DNA of 64,000 nucleotides, taken from Anthoceros angustus. Taxonomy: Eukaryota; Streptophyta; Anthocerotopsida; Anthocerotales; Anthocerotaceae. The stretch is taken from positions 124,001-188,000 of the forward strand of contig MU008207.1 of NCBI GenBank assembly GCA_010909165.1, given 5' to 3'. The notes beneath the pieces are model-generated. The model was not told the DNA's origin. It ran no database searches and saw nothing but the letters and a program-made list of their open reading frames with translations. The position numbers were made by a program, and so were the translations under genes. Below, in pieces: positions 44,479 through 54,517 of this stretch (its first letter is position 1; each line of letters opens with the position of its first letter).

Positions 44479-45966
44479 AGATGAATAGGGTGGAGAAGGA
44501 GCACGAAAGCGGCATTGCAATGGGACAGTTGGTTGGAGTGGGTGGACAAGTATTCATATTGTAAATTGTACAGTATAGATTACAAAAGCAATCTCGTGCA
44601 ACAATTTGTCGCAAGAGCGTGCGTTCGTGCTCTCATCTGACAGGAGCACGAGGTGTGCTTTCGATTCCCAGACTTGTGGTGTGAAGCTAGCAGACACCTA
44701 AATAACATAGTCAGACCAGGAAGTGTGGTCCATGGTCTCACTGGGAGGCTCCTTAGCTTTTGTTGCGGTGCCGTGCTTCCCGCCTCCGACAACGCGCGCC
44801 GGATTGCCTACTGCAGTGGTGTGAGGAGGAACATCAATGAGCACCACAGAGCCAGCCCCGATCTTAGCACACTCCCCAACCCGAATGTTCCCTAAAATGG
44901 TAGCTCCGGCGCCGATGAGGACACCATCCGCAATTTTAGGGTGCCGATCCTCGTGTAGCACCTGTGCCTCCCAACGTGACATGGTGAAGAATGGAGACGT
45001 TATTGCCGATGGTGGCCGTCTCTCCCACCACCACGCCCGTCGCGTGGTCGAACAGGACGCCCTTGCCGATGGTAGCCGCCGGGTGGATGTCCACGTGAAA
45101 CACCTCCGACACCCGGCTTTGAATAGCCAGAGCCAGCGACACCCTTCCCTGGTTCCACAGCCGGTGCGACACCCGGTGCGACTGGCACGCCAAGAACCCC
45201 TTGAAATTCAGCATTGCGTGCGCGTAGGAGATGCAGGCCGGATCCCTCTCCCGCACCGCTCTCAGATCTGCACGAACCGCGTCGCGAATCCCGCTGTCCT
45301 CCGAGAAAGTGTCCAGAATGAGGCTGAAGAGCTGCGTGCTCAGCAGCGTAGAGCTGGCCAGCTTGTTCCCTAGATGGAACGCCAAAGCTCGCTCCAAAGA
45401 ACGATGCGCCAGCACCGTGGAGTAGTAGTAGCTCACCAGCGCGGGCTCTACCTCCGACTCTGCGTGCGCCTCGCGCCGCAGTTCCAGCCAGAGCTCGTCC
45501 GCCTCCAGCCTGAGGTCCAGCGCGCCGCTGCTGGCCTCCTGCTGTTGCTGGAACAGCAGATGCAAGCTCGCCGTGGTGCTGCCGCTGCTGGTAGGGCTGC
45601 TGCTGCTGCCGCTATCCCGCTCCTCCATGAGAATGGCGCTGATGCGCCTCGCCTTCTTGGCTTCCCGCTTCAACCTCGTGGTGGAGGCGAGCCAGGGGAA
45701 GGGCACCGTGTTCTTAACGCCGCCGCCTCCGCTACCGCTGCTGCTGCAGGCCGCATGGCCAGCGGTAGCCAGAAAGTGAGGCTCCTGCAGCGGCCGAGCG
45801 GTGTCCACAGTCATGGCCGCTGCTACTGCTGCCGCCGCTGCGCCTTGAATGAGGCTAGCCATGCTCGGGATTCTTAATCTGCTAGACTTTTGTTAAACTT
45901 TCTATTGTAGGATCAACATATCGGCAGTAGCAGTAGGGGTCATACATTTATATCTATAGCCTATGC
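43499..45966. repeat. Right arm of the inverted segmental duplication
   Basis: It contains the last WD40 exons of LIN (plus) and the full-length SAT copy 3 (minus), tail to tail. It matches 31587-35195 in inverted orientation. Because LIN is complete only here, this arm is the likely source. The arm stops about 75 bp before the RPF2 ATG, so RPF2 was not copied. Confidence 0.9.
44698..45862 (-). CDS. SERAT: Serine acetyltransferase copy 3 (one frameshift; possibly functional if a sequence error)
   Basis: ATG at 45862 starts MASLIQGAAAAAVAAAMTVD, an Ala-rich N-terminus that could be a plastid or mitochondrial transit peptide. The SAT N-terminal domain follows, then the hexapeptide beta-helix with VFHVDIHPAATIGKGVLFDH and ILHHVTLGGTG (catalytic His). 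At about 44940 the run before DRHPKI has two G where four are needed, shifting the frame. After it the rest reads normally (HPKIADGVLIGAGATILGN, KIGAGSVVLIDVPP) to MDHTSWSDYVI, the tail that binds O-acetylserine(thiol)lyase in the cysteine synthase complex. This is the only complete copy. Intronless, as many plant SAT genes are. Confidence 0.8.
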
Positions 45967-46040
45967 CTTTGAAGGACGAAAACTTTACGCAAAGTTGAGC
46001 AGTCAGACGGCGGGGTTAGTCAGTCCGAATTTCGCACACC
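45863..46040. promoter_or_regulatory. Short shared promoter region between SAT and RPF2
   Basis: The two ATGs lie head to head with 178 bp between them, so both 5' UTRs and core promoters must fit here or overlap the genes. About 104 bp on the SAT side was copied into the left arm. No TATA box is clear on either strand. Confidence 0.5.
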
Positions 46041-47625
46041 ATGCTGCGGATCGCGAAACCCAAGACCAAGCGAGGGGCTCGCGCTTTGGAGAAACGAGCT
46101 CCAAAGACCGTAAGCTTGCTAGCTCCTTGCGAGCCTCATGTTGTTGGATTCGTGAACTTAGATGAGGGTCTGGCATAATTGTGGTGTGTAAATCCGCAGG
46201 AGGAGAATGTGAAGAAGTTGATGCTTCTGCATGGTACCAAGGTTAGCAGCACAGTGAAGGCAGTGATTTCTGACCTGTATCATCTGAAGAGGAGCGATGG
46301 AAACGCCATTAAATTCTCCAAGGACAATGGCAACGTGCGGCCGTTTGAAGGAGGGGGTGAAGCCCCTCTCGAGCACATGTCTCACAAGTCCGACTGCAGC
46401 TTGTTTGTGGTAAGCTGGATTTGGGGGAACTGGTTGGTCATGTCGTGTCTCATGCCTATGCAGGTCCTGGATGATGTGCCTCCTTGTTCTCTCCGTTCAC
46501 CTACTCATCCTGTCTGTCTGCTTTCACTGCTGCAGTTTGGGTCTCACTCCAAGAAGCGGCCTGATAACCTAGTTCTGGGCCGGATGTTTGACCATCACTT
46601 GTACGACATGATTGAGCTAGGGGTTGAGGACTTCAAGTCTATTGATTCACTTGGTGGTGGCAGAAAAGCTGCTCCTCAAGAGGGGTCAAAACCTTGCTTC
46701 GTCTTTATTGGTCAAGCTTTTGAATCTCAGCCACAGTTCCGGCAGCTCAAAGAGATGCTTATCGATTTCTTCCGGGGTGAGGTACTGTTCTAATTGTTGC
46801 TGGTTGAGTTAGGTTATGCGTTAGGGCAATGAAGAGACTAGTATCACACGTTTCATTCGACCACCTGATCGTGACGGGTTTGTATTATCCGCCAGGTTGT
46901 GGAGGTCATCAATCTCAGTGGTCTGGATCGAGTGTTTGTCTGTGTAGCAACTGCTAACAAGGTATTCTTATGGGTCCTGACGCACCGGTGCTTAGTCCTG
47001 GGAGACTAACCTGTCCGGCAGTTTCTGATTACTATTTGGTGCGTTTGCCTGTCCGTTGTCGTTTGTGTGGCAGGTGCTTTTCAGACATTGTGCTATAATT
47101 CAGAAAAGCTCTAACTCTGAAGTTCCTCTCATGGAATTGATAGAAGTTGGTCCATCATTCAACATGACCCTTAGGCGGAATCGCCTAGCAAGTGATGACT
47201 TGAAGAAGGTGGCCATGAAGGCTGCTTCTAAGTCAGCCAAGAAGAAGGTAAATCGTCAGTTTGTGTTCATAGGTGGCAGAGATTTGGGACCAAGATGTAT
47301 GACCTTGAACTGCCATTTCCGATCTGTCCAGGTGAAGAACGTGAGTGCAGACCCGTTAGCTGGCAAGGTTGGCCGGATCTACATGCCAAAGCAGGAGGTA
47401 TGTTACATTGTGGACAGCTGTGTGCTTTTAAAGCTCGCCCATTAGGTTCGATCTGTTATGAATGATCACAATCTGTGTTTCCTGCAGGTGGATGGCATGG
47501 CCCTGGCAAAAATGAAGGGACTGAAAAGAGAGCGCAGGCAGGCTGCAGCCGTCAAGAATTTATCGGTGGCATCAGAGGACGTAACTATAGAGGGTGCTGC
47601 TACTAAGAAATCTCGAACTCAATAG
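46041..47625 (+). CDS. RPF2: Ribosome production factor 2 homologue (Brix domain)
   Basis: Seven exons with GT..AG introns: 46041-46109, 46200-46409, 46536-46781, 46896-46961, 47074-47247, 47332-47397 and 47488-47625, giving 322 residues in frame. It begins with a basic tail (MLRIAKPKTKRGARALEKRA). Family segments follow: LMLLHGTKVSSTVKAVISDL, HSKKRPDNLVLGRMFDHHLY, EVGPSFNMTLRRNRLASDDL and GKVGRIYMPKQEVDGMALAK. The C-terminus is basic (KRERRQAA). RPF2 acts with RRS1 in the nucleolus to bring the 5S RNP (5S rRNA, L5, L11) into the pre-60S particle. Nothing is missing. Confidence 0.95.
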
Positions 47626-48078
47626 TATCTCTATCCCTTCTACTGTGATGGTTTTGACCCTTCAAGAATTTTTGGAAAATTTGTGGCCAAGGTTGAGAGC
47701 ATCTAGATATTATCGTCAGTGAGATTACAATAGGACACTGCCGCGGCCACCTCAAGAATGTGAAACTACCTACCGCAGGGCTTTAGGATTTAGGAAGCTA
47801 CCCTTGAACTTTCAAGTCGGAGAAGCAGGAAGACGTCTCTAGTTCTTGCGTCTTGTGGCTCTCCTTCTGGCTGCGTGATCCAAATGAAATCAATAGCATC
47901 AACAGTACAGTTAGAATTCGTCTGTCAAATTCGTGCATGGGTCTGGATGTTGTGAAGGGATGCATGCTTCACCTCTAGCACATCTGCGATATTCCCAGTG
48001 CCAATTGAATATTGAACCGCCTTCCTTTTCATTGTCACATGGGGATTCCCCCCCGTCGTTTCCCTTGGATGTATGCCG
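47626..48078. other. Intergenic between convergent RPF2 and PPR genes
   Basis: It holds both 3' UTRs. The minus strand keeps a fairly open frame just past the PPR stop, which might be a decayed end of the PPR gene. Nothing else recognised. Confidence 0.4.
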
Positions 48079-50991
48079 TTATTTCTCAAAATGCTTGTCA
48101 TCCCCAACCAGAAAACTAAGCACCAGTCCATCCATGTCTGTCCACCAGGTCTGGCCTGGCTGCTTCCATGCCTTGTTTCCTTTTCTCCTCGCTTGCACCT
48201 CCTCTGCCTGTTCCCACATTTCGGCACCCGTGTAAATACTTGACATCAACACATATGCTGCAGCATCATTCTTGTCTTGCTTCACTGCTCCATCGAAAGC
48301 ATGGCGTCCTACCTCCACATTGCACCACTTTCGACAAGCACCCAAGAGGGTGTGCCAAACTGCAGCATTAGGCAGTACAGGCATTGTCCTAACCACAGCT
48401 TGTGCCTCGCACAGTCGACCTGCACGGCCCAGGAGATCAACCATGCATGTGTAGTGATCCACCGTGGGAGTGATGCCATATTGTCTACTCATAGCCTCAA
48501 AATACTGTCGCCCCTTGTCCACTAGTCCCGAATGACTGCACACTGTTAGTACGCAAAGAAATGTGGTGCTGGCTGGCTGTATGCCATCTCCTCTCATTCT
48601 GTGAAACAGGTCGAAGACCACTTCGCTTTCTCCTTGACGAGCGTAGCCGGAAATCAGTGCATTCCAGGCTACAACATCTCTGTGAGGCATGTCTTCAAAC
48701 ACTACCAGTGCATCAACCATGCACCCCGATTTTCCATACATGTCTATCAAACTCACGGCTATGAGCGCATCAGCTTCCAGCCCTTGGTCTTTAATCTGTG
48801 CATGAAGCTGCCTCCCCAGATGCAAAGCTGCAATATTTGCACATGCCTGCAAGAGACATACGAATGTCACAGAATCAGGTGCAACGAGGCCTTCTTCTTG
48901 CATAGCCCTGTGAAGTTCAAGGGCTTCCTGCCCCATGCCCCTCTGGGAATACCCTGCAATCATGGCATTCCAGGACACCACAGTTTTTTCAGCAAGTCTG
49001 TCAAATGCACCCTGAGCTGCCTCTAGGCTGCCACACTTAGAATACATATTTACCAAACTGTTGGCTACAAACGCATCAGTTTGGAGTCCTCTTTCTCCAA
49101 TCTGGTCATGAAGCTCCTTCCCCTTCTCCAAACCCAGGTTGCCCAGAATTGCACATGCCTGCAGCAGGCACACAAATGTCACAGAATCAGGTGCAACCAT
49201 TCCTTCTTCTTGCATAGTCCTGTAGAGACGAAGGGCTTCCTGCCCCATGCCCTTCTGGGAGTAACCGGCTATCATGGCATTCCATGTTGCCACATTCTTT
49301 TCACCAAGTCCGTTAAACATGCCCTGAGCATCCTCTAGGCTACCACACTTTGCATACATGTTTACCAAACTGTTGGCTAGAAACCCATCAGTTTGAAGCC
49401 CTAGTTCTCGAATCTGTGCATGCAGGTGCTTACCAGTCTCCAAAGCCGTGATACCGACACTTGCACATGCCTGTAGGAGGCACACAAATGTCACCGAATC
49501 CGGCGCACTCATGCCTTCTTGTTCCATAGCACTGTAAAGATGAAGGGCTTCCAGACCCATGCCCTGATGGGAATATCCTGCTATTAGAGCAGTCCATGTG
49601 ATGACATCCTTCCGGGGGAGCCCAGCAAACACTCTTTGCGCATCTTCCAAGCTACCACATTTTGCATACATGTTCACAACACTCTTGGCTACAAGCACGT
49701 CAGCCTGAAGCCCTTTTTCTCTAATCTGTGCATGGAGCTGCCTCCCATTCTCCAGAGCCTGGGTGCCAATAGTTGCACATGCGTGCAGGAGGCACACAAA
49801 TGTCACAGTATTCGGTGCTGCCAAGCCTTCTCGCTGCATAGCACTGTAAAGACGAAGGGCTTCCTCACCTATTCCTAGCTCAGAATATCCTGCTATCAGA
49901 GCAGTCCATGTCACCACATCCTTGTGAGGAAGTACGTCAAACATTCTTTGAGCATCTTCCATGCTGCCACACTTTGCGTACATGTTCACCAAACTGCTGG
50001 CTACAAACACATCAGCTTCCAGCCCTTGTTCTCTGATCTCTGCATGAAGCTGCTTCCCCTGCTCCAAAGCAAGGGTGCTGCCCACACTGGCACAAGCCTG
50101 CAGGAGGCACACAAATGTCACAGAATCGGCTGCAACCATGCCCTCTCCTAGCATAGCCTCGTAGACTTGAAGGGCTTCCTGCCCCTTGCCCTGCTGTGAA
50201 TACCCTGCCATCAACGTGTTCCAAGTTACCACATTCTTTTGCCCAAGTCCGTCAAACACCCTTTGAGCGTCTTCCAAGCTGCCACACTTCGCATACATGT
50301 CTACGAGGGAGTTACAAACAAACGAATCAGGTTGAACTCCACTAGCCAAGACATCGGCATGCAGCTGATGCCCGGTTCTTAAGTCTTTTCCCTTTGCACA
50401 AGCCTGAAGGGCTGCAACAAACACATGACCATCTGGCTTCACACTTGACATGCGCATTCGATGATACAGTTGTACGGCCTGCGTATCGTGTCCGTGTTTA
50501 ACGTGTGCAGAGATTATGGAAGACCACATGAAGGCATCTGGTGTGCAATCCTCTTCACACACATCCATGGCTTCTCGCAAGCTGGCATGATGAGAAGCAT
50601 ACATTCGCAGGATATGGTTGCACAGGAACGTGTCCGACTCATAGCCCCCTTTCAAAGCGAGAGCATGCACACGACGACCCAGAATAAGATCACTCTGAAC
50701 CGCACGGTTTCTGAGCACAGCATAGAAAAGAGACTGGGAAATTCGACTGTCTGTCTGCTCCTGCACCAAAACTCCAAGAGCCTCAACAGCCTCATGGAGC
50801 TGGCCCCGCTGACATAGTTGGCTCACGGCTTCAGCTGTCATGCCCCTTGGGTATCCTCCAGGCCTGCCCACACGTTGGGCTCGAGAAGGCGGGCCAGCAG
50901 AGGTGTTGCCGGAGCATCTCTTCTGCCACCCAAGTGCCCTGCTCTGCCCTGTCGCCCTGTGTGGATGAAGTGCAAGGCGCCAGGCGGCCAT
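48079..50991 (-). CDS. PLS-class pentatricopeptide repeat protein with E-type ending, 970 residues
   Basis: A single open frame, no introns, starting at ATG 50991 with an Arg-rich, acid-poor N-terminus typical of organelle targeting. The body is a run of PPR triplets with the repeated pattern VANSLVNMYAKCGSLEDAQ, VVTWNAMIAGYSQ, EALRLY and VTFVCLLQACA. Five central modules are so alike that the DNA repeats with a 312-bp period. It ends in an E1-like segment (YVLMSSIYTGAEMWEQAEEV) and a short E2-like piece (FLVGDDKHFEK) and stops there, without E+ or DYW. Such proteins choose C-to-U editing sites in organelle RNA and would need a DYW partner in trans. The abrupt end may also reflect loss of a former DYW domain. 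Confidence 0.92.
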   Translation of the reverse strand: MAAWRLALHPHRATGQSRALGWQKRCSGNTSAGPPSRAQRVGRPGGYPRGMTAEAVSQLCQRGQLHEAVEALGVLVQEQTDSRISQSLFYAVLRNRAVQSDLILGRRVHALALKGGYESDTFLCNHILRMYASHHASLREAMDVCEEDCTPDAFMWSSIISAHVKHGHDTQAVQLYHRMRMSSVKPDGHVFVAALQACAKGKDLRTGHQLHADVLASGVQPDSFVCNSLVDMYAKCGSLEDAQRVFDGLGQKNVVTWNTLMAGYSQQGKGQEALQVYEAMLGEGMVAADSVTFVCLLQACASVGSTLALEQGKQLHAEIREQGLEADVFVASSLVNMYAKCGSMEDAQRMFDVLPHKDVVTWTALIAGYSELGIGEEALRLYSAMQREGLAAPNTVTFVCLLHACATIGTQALENGRQLHAQIREKGLQADVLVAKSVVNMYAKCGSLEDAQRVFAGLPRKDVITWTALIAGYSHQGMGLEALHLYSAMEQEGMSAPDSVTFVCLLQACASVGITALETGKHLHAQIRELGLQTDGFLANSLVNMYAKCGSLEDAQGMFNGLGEKNVATWNAMIAGYSQKGMGQEALRLYRTMQEEGMVAPDSVTFVCLLQACAILGNLGLEKGKELHDQIGERGLQTDAFVANSLVNMYSKCGSLEAAQGAFDRLAEKTVVSWNAMIAGYSQRGMGQEALELHRAMQEEGLVAPDSVTFVCLLQACANIAALHLGRQLHAQIKDQGLEADALIAVSLIDMYGKSGCMVDALVVFEDMPHRDVVAWNALISGYARQGESEVVFDLFHRMRGDGIQPASTTFLCVLTVCSHSGLVDKGRQYFEAMSRQYGITPTVDHYTCMVDLLGRAGRLCEAQAVVRTMPVLPNAAVWHTLLGACRKWCNVEVGRHAFDGAVKQDKNDAAAYVLMSSIYTGAEMWEQAEEVQARRKGNKAWKQPGQTWWTDMDGLVLSFLVGDDKHFEK

Positions 50992-51359
50992 AGGCCAACG
51001 CTGGAATCCTGGAGCGTTGCAAAATCCAGCTCCAGTTCGAATGTTTCAAGCACAAATGCGCACATGGGTGTGCATCCTGCGCTGCATGATTGCGCAACCC
51101 GTTGCGGTAGCCCTCCAATGCTGGACACATATCTGGAGAACATGGAGGACACGAAAGCAGGTCGCTAGAGTTATACCTCGGGAAAGAATCAGCTACATTG
51201 CTGCAACGTCTGCTTGCAATGGGTCAAAATGTTACTGGTCGACAGACATCCTAGGGAGCCAGAAATCCGCCTTCTATCCTCCTATACGGTTATCCGTATG
51301 ACATATGAAACACTCAGGATTGCAGGCATCCAAGTGGAAATCATGTTGGCTCCGCCTAC
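50992..51359. other. Spacer between two minus-strand PPR genes
   Basis: The promoter of the 970-residue PPR gene and the 3' end of the next PPR gene must lie here. No other gene is supported. Confidence 0.5.
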
Positions 51360-54300
51360 CTACTTCCGGTCCCCACAGGAACAAGAGCCATCTACAAAAT
51401 GGTGCACGCAATGTGCATCTCGTACAATGATCTGCCGCTTTTCAATCCTGGACATGACCTTGGTGCCACTATGGCAGTCATCGCACATCCGCAAGTTTTT
51501 TGTGACTAACAAGGGTGTGCCGTCTGGAGTGTTGAGGAGACCGTAGGCCAAAGCGAGTTTCTCAGCATGCCCACACAAGGACAGGAAATCATCTTCCCGT
51601 CTGCCGTCGGACATGTGCCCTTCCACGCTCTTCAACTTGCAAGAGATATCATCCCCCTCTTGACCCACAACGAACTCATGGATGTCGCCTCTCTTCACCT
51701 CAATCCACGCCTTGGCAGGCTTCTTGCAAGCACCTGCACGCTTTCTTAGACTCTCTACCGTCTCTGCATCCCTCCACCTACCAAAATCTGTATACATATT
51801 TGCCGTCAGACTGTAGGCTGCCGCATGTTGAGCATCCACTCTAACCAGGTGGTCAAAGCATCGTCTCGCACGCTCTATGTCACCATGACTTTTGCAAGCA
51901 CTCAGTAATGATGTCCATCCCACTGTCTCATTCTGCAGTATTGCCCTACTGTGCAACATTTTCTCTGCTTCCTGCAGTCGCCCACATCGACCAAGAAGAT
52001 CAATCAGGCACGCATAATGCTGAGCTCTAGGCACAATCCCATGATCTTCCAACATGCTTTTGAACAGCTCTTCACCCTCATCCACCAGGCCCTCATGACT
52101 GCATGCCACCAGGAGAGAGACAAACGTGGCATCGTTGGGCTGCACCCCTTGCTTTTGCATCTCTTCCAAGCATTTGATTGCCATCCGGCTCCCATTGCAT
52201 TGGGCATAGCCATTCAAAAGAGCATTCCATGTAACCACATCTTTCCTTGGAAGCCCATCAAACACGCGGCGAGCATCCTCCAGACATCCACATTTTGCAT
52301 ACATGTCCACCAGGCTGCTCCCCACAACAACGTCAGCATCGAGCCCAAGCTTCTCTATCTGGGAATGAAGCTGCTTTCCGTGCCATATAGCTCCTATGTT
52401 GGCGCAAGCTTTGAGGAGGCAAACCAGTGTAAAATCGTCTGCAATACACATGCCCTCCTCTTGCATCCTGACATACAGCTTGAGCGCTTCCTGCCCAAGC
52501 CCATGCTGAGCATACCCTCCAATCATGGCCGTCCATGTCACCACATCTTTCATAGGCATGCGCTCAAACACTCTGCAAGCGTCCTCTGGACTCCCGCACT
52601 TTACATACATGTCCACCAGGCTGTTGCCAACCACTAGATCACCCCCCAGTCCTCTTTCTGTAATCTGGGAATGAAGTTCTTGACCTCGACATAAAGCTCC
52701 AACGCTGGCACAAGCTTTCAGAAGGCACACAAATGTTACAGCATCGGCCCTGATAATGTCATCGTGCTGCATTCTTTCATACAACAAGAGGGCTTCGTCC
52801 CCAAGCCCCTGCTGAGCATATGCTCCGATGATGACATTCCATGTCACCACATCTCGCACCGGAAAACTGTCAAACACTCTGCGAGCACTCTCTAGGCTGC
52901 TACATTTTGCGTACATGTTCACCAGGCTGCTGACCAAATCACCTTCCATACCCCTCTCCTGCACGCGGAGATGAATTTCTTTACCTTCATGTAAGGCACC
53001 AACGAGAGCACATGCTTTGAGAAGGAGCACGAACATGGCATGATTGGCCTGAGTCATGTCCTCCTCGTCCATGCTCGCATAAATCTGAAGGGCTTCTCGA
53101 CCGAGACCATGCTCAACATATCCTGAAATCATGGCTGTCCATGCCCCCGCGTGTCTTGTGGGCAACCTGTCAAACAGGCTGCGAGCATCATCCAAGCTCC
53201 CACACTTCCCATACATGTCTACCAGGCTGCTGCAAACAGCCATGTCAGCCTCCAGTCCTCTTTCTCGGATCTCAGTGTGGAGCTTCTTCCCTTCCTGCAA
53301 AGCCCTGATGCTGGCACACCCTTTGAGCAGGCATGCGTAGGTCACGTGATTGGCTTCTACTCTCCCACCGTCCTGTTGCATTAGCGCATAGAGAAGAAGA
53401 GCTTCCTGAGGCAGCCCATGCTGGACGTATGATGCAAGCATGGCATTCCAAGTGACCACACTTCTCGTGGGCAGTGCGTCAAAGACCCGACGAGCATCTC
53501 CTATGCTCCCGCACTTTCCATACATATCTAAAAGGCTGGTGCCCACAACGACATCAATATCCAGGCATCTCTTCCGAATATCAGCATGGAGCTCCTTGCC
53601 CTCCTGCAAAGCGCCAATGCTTGCACATGCTTTCAGCAGACAAACGAATGTCACGCTATCGACTGGTGTGAGGCCCTCCTGCCTCATACCTGCATACAAA
53701 TCCAGGGCTTGCTGGCCCAATCCATGCTGAGCATACCCTGCGATCATGGCAGTCCACGTGACCACATCCTTGGTGGACAGCGTCTGAAACACTCTGTGGG
53801 CATCCTGCAAGCTCTCACATTTGGCATACATGTCCACCAGGCTGCTTCCAACGAACACGTTGGGCTCGGTCCCAGCAGCGACAACATGAGCATGGACCTC
53901 CCTGCCTGATGCCAAGTCCGCTAAGCAGGCACACGCTCTGAGAACTGCCACAAACGTGTAGTTGTCGGCCTTCACATTGGACTGCAGCCTCATGCGTCGG
54001 TACAGCTGAATGACCTGAATGGGCTGTCCGTGTTCAGCATGTGCCGAGATGATGGAGGACCAGGAGGAAGTGTCGGGCGCAGGCAGACTGGTAAACACTT
54101 GCAAGGCCTCCTGCAACCTTCCATGAGCAGCGTACATGCGGATAAGGTGGTTGGCCAGGAACGTGTTGGATTCCAAACCCCTTTCAAGAGTAAGAGCGTG
54201 AACACGCCTGCCCGCAACCAGATCTCTGCTTGCTGTGCATCCTTTGAGGAGGCGAGAAAAGAGGGATGAGGGAACATAGGACTGTCGGTGCACCAGGATG

Positions 54301-54494
54301 TCCAACGTTTGCACAGCATCCCCAAGCCGTCCCGACTCACACAGTTGACCACAGGTTGCAATCTCCACAGGCCCAGGCACAGGCACAGGATGGTGAGTGG
54401 GAGCAGCTCGATTTCCGTCCACCAACGCCGACCGCACCAAGGCTTCCCAGCTTCTGCTTGCCCTACTGCTGCCCACATGCCTTTTAAGGCTCAT
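51360..54494 (-). CDS. PLS-class PPR protein with DYW domain, 1044 residues
   Basis: One intronless frame from ATG 54494. The N-terminus (MSLKRHVGSSRASRSWEALV) is basic and Ser/Arg rich, suggesting a transit peptide. PPR triplets recur with VTFVCLLKACASIGALQEGK, GSSLVDMYAKC and VVTWTAMIAGYAQHGLGQ. The E segments (HYACLIDLLGRCGRLQEAEK, AAAYSLTANMYTDFGRWRDA) lead to the DYW deaminase: HAEKLALAYGLLNTPDGTPL holds the HxE zinc and catalytic motif, and CDDCH the CxxCH ligands. The protein ends DGSCSCGDRK, where DYW-type proteins normally end GDYW. The PG-box region before the HAE motif is degenerate. Expected to edit C to U in mitochondrial or plastid RNA. Its start lies 23 bp from that of the divergent DYW gene. 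Confidence 0.93.
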   Translation of the reverse strand: MSLKRHVGSSRASRSWEALVRSALVDGNRAAPTHHPVPVPGPVEIATCGQLCESGRLGDAVQTLDILVHRQSYVPSSLFSRLLKGCTASRDLVAGRRVHALTLERGLESNTFLANHLIRMYAAHGRLQEALQVFTSLPAPDTSSWSSIISAHAEHGQPIQVIQLYRRMRLQSNVKADNYTFVAVLRACACLADLASGREVHAHVVAAGTEPNVFVGSSLVDMYAKCESLQDAHRVFQTLSTKDVVTWTAMIAGYAQHGLGQQALDLYAGMRQEGLTPVDSVTFVCLLKACASIGALQEGKELHADIRKRCLDIDVVVGTSLLDMYGKCGSIGDARRVFDALPTRSVVTWNAMLASYVQHGLPQEALLLYALMQQDGGRVEANHVTYACLLKGCASIRALQEGKKLHTEIRERGLEADMAVCSSLVDMYGKCGSLDDARSLFDRLPTRHAGAWTAMISGYVEHGLGREALQIYASMDEEDMTQANHAMFVLLLKACALVGALHEGKEIHLRVQERGMEGDLVSSLVNMYAKCSSLESARRVFDSFPVRDVVTWNVIIGAYAQQGLGDEALLLYERMQHDDIIRADAVTFVCLLKACASVGALCRGQELHSQITERGLGGDLVVGNSLVDMYVKCGSPEDACRVFERMPMKDVVTWTAMIGGYAQHGLGQEALKLYVRMQEEGMCIADDFTLVCLLKACANIGAIWHGKQLHSQIEKLGLDADVVVGSSLVDMYAKCGCLEDARRVFDGLPRKDVVTWNALLNGYAQCNGSRMAIKCLEEMQKQGVQPNDATFVSLLVACSHEGLVDEGEELFKSMLEDHGIVPRAQHYACLIDLLGRCGRLQEAEKMLHSRAILQNETVGWTSLLSACKSHGDIERARRCFDHLVRVDAQHAAAYSLTANMYTDFGRWRDAETVESLRKRAGACKKPAKAWIEVKRGDIHEFVVGQEGDDISCKLKSVEGHMSDGRREDDFLSLCGHAEKLALAYGLLNTPDGTPLLVTKNLRMCDDCHSGTKVMSRIEKRQIIVRDAHCVHHFVDGSCSCGDRK

Positions 54495-54517
54495 CGGCCT
54501 CGACTTCAGCAGCCTCT
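54495..54517. promoter_or_regulatory. 23-bp gap between divergent DYW-PPR start codons
   Basis: The first ATGs of the two genes face outward with only 23 bp between. Either transcription starts inside each other's coding region, or the true starts lie further downstream (the plus gene has a later ATG at about 54692, still before its first PPR). Confidence 0.5.

Noticed and set aside
45374-45877. Plus-strand frame of 167 residues opposite SAT copy 3
   Set aside because: The mirror of SAT coding DNA; same explanation as for copy 1.
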